Part shown: positions 17,955 through 18,113 of the stretch, one piece after another
How the letters are laid out: every line of letters starts with the position of its first letter
How positions within the stretch are numbered: the stretch's first letter is position 1
Assembly (NCBI GenBank): GCA_014359855.1
Contig: JACIYQ010000318.1
Span: forward strand, 1 to 18,113
Direction of reading: 5' to 3'
DNA length: 18,113 nucleotides
Source of the DNA: Parvibaculum sp.
GTDB taxonomy: Bacteria; Pseudomonadota; Alphaproteobacteria; Parvibaculales; Parvibaculaceae
The notes under the pieces: model-generated
Databases searched by the model: none
The model's input: the letters and a program-made list of their open reading frames with translations, nothing else
Told to the model about the DNA's origin: nothing
Position numbers and translations under genes: made by a program

Positions 17955-17984
17955 TTAATTTTCGAATCCAAATTTAACCGTCAT
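17955..17984 (-). other. Ten-codon reading frame behind a strong ribosome site
   Basis: AAGGAGG stands nine bases before an ATG at 17984 that encodes MTVKFGFEN and then TAA. The frame ends 12 bases before the start of the RES-like frame. The strong ribosome site suggests that a real gene once began here and lost its body when the RES gene was truncated. A leader peptide is also possible. Confidence 0.3.
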
Positions 17985-18111
17985 GACCCGGCCCTCCTTC
18001 AAACTTTTTTGGCGGGTCATCCACGCCTGCCCCGGCGAAAGCCGGGGTCTTTCTTTTCTTCTATTCCGTGCCGCAAAGACGTGGATGGCCCGCATAAAGC
18101 GGGCCATGACG
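17979..18111. repeat. Mosaic of intergenic palindromic repeats
   Basis: Nested inverted arms are present. CGTCATGACCCG (17979-17990) pairs with CGGGCCATGACG (18100-18111) with one mismatch. GCGGGTCATCCACG (18012-18025) pairs with CGTGGATGGCCCGC (18080-18093) with one mismatch. Inside lies the stem CCCCGGC-GAAA-GCCGGGG (18030-18047), and at the end ATGGCCCGC and GCGGGCCAT (18085-18107) flank ATAAA. The arms are diverged copies of one unit, as in REP-like elements of alphaproteobacteria. The window ends two bases later, so the element may continue. Confidence 0.6.
18030..18059 (+). terminator. Possible intrinsic terminator within the repeat
   Basis: The seven-base-pair stem CCCCGGC/GCCGGGG with a stable GAAA loop is followed on the plus strand by TCTTTCTTTTCTT. 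It has terminator form, but no plus-strand gene ends nearby, so it may just be a module of the palindromic repeat. Confidence 0.35.
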
Positions 18112-18113
18112 AC

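Overview
The window looks like a piece of a GC-rich alphaproteobacterial chromosome, possibly Hyphomicrobiales. This is inferred from base composition, a CAT tRNA with encoded CCA, the glgX-malQ layout, FNR/FixK-type operators, a DUF2934 gene and IS701/IS5-type relics. No single marker fixes the genus.

Layout. A tRNA (149-225) is followed by ppsA (467-2893, + strand). Next comes a decayed stretch (about 3014-4425): pieces of a beta-phosphoglucomutase-like HAD hydrolase, a trehalose-6-phosphate phosphatase and a second alpha-glucan phosphorylase are collapsed together, followed by two abutting transposase fragments. The intact glycogen locus runs from 4623 to 15817: glgP (+), a small DUF2934 gene (-), glgA (-), then divergently glgB (+), then malQ and glgX (-). 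glgC is not present. The right end (15932-18113) is accessory: a broken IS701-type transposase, an IS3 scrap, an apparently intact PrlF-YhaV toxin-antitoxin operon with a palindromic operator, a truncated RES-domain gene, and a mosaic of palindromic repeats.

How the genes work together. PpsA makes PEP from pyruvate and so feeds gluconeogenesis. GlgA elongates and GlgB branches glycogen. GlgP, GlgX and MalQ phosphorolyse, debranch and rearrange it. The most informative non-coding signal is a shared FNR/FixK-like site (TTGA-N6-TCAA): one copy before ppsA, two before glgP, and one near-perfect copy between glgA and glgB. Each of the three main sites has a plausible -10 element about 19-22 bases away. 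I infer joint control of PEP synthesis and glycogen turnover by a CRP/FNR-family regulator, plausibly responding to low oxygen.

I found no convincing wholly new system. The main points for follow-up are this putative regulon, the three-gene chimeric relic and the mobile-element/toxin-antitoxin border.
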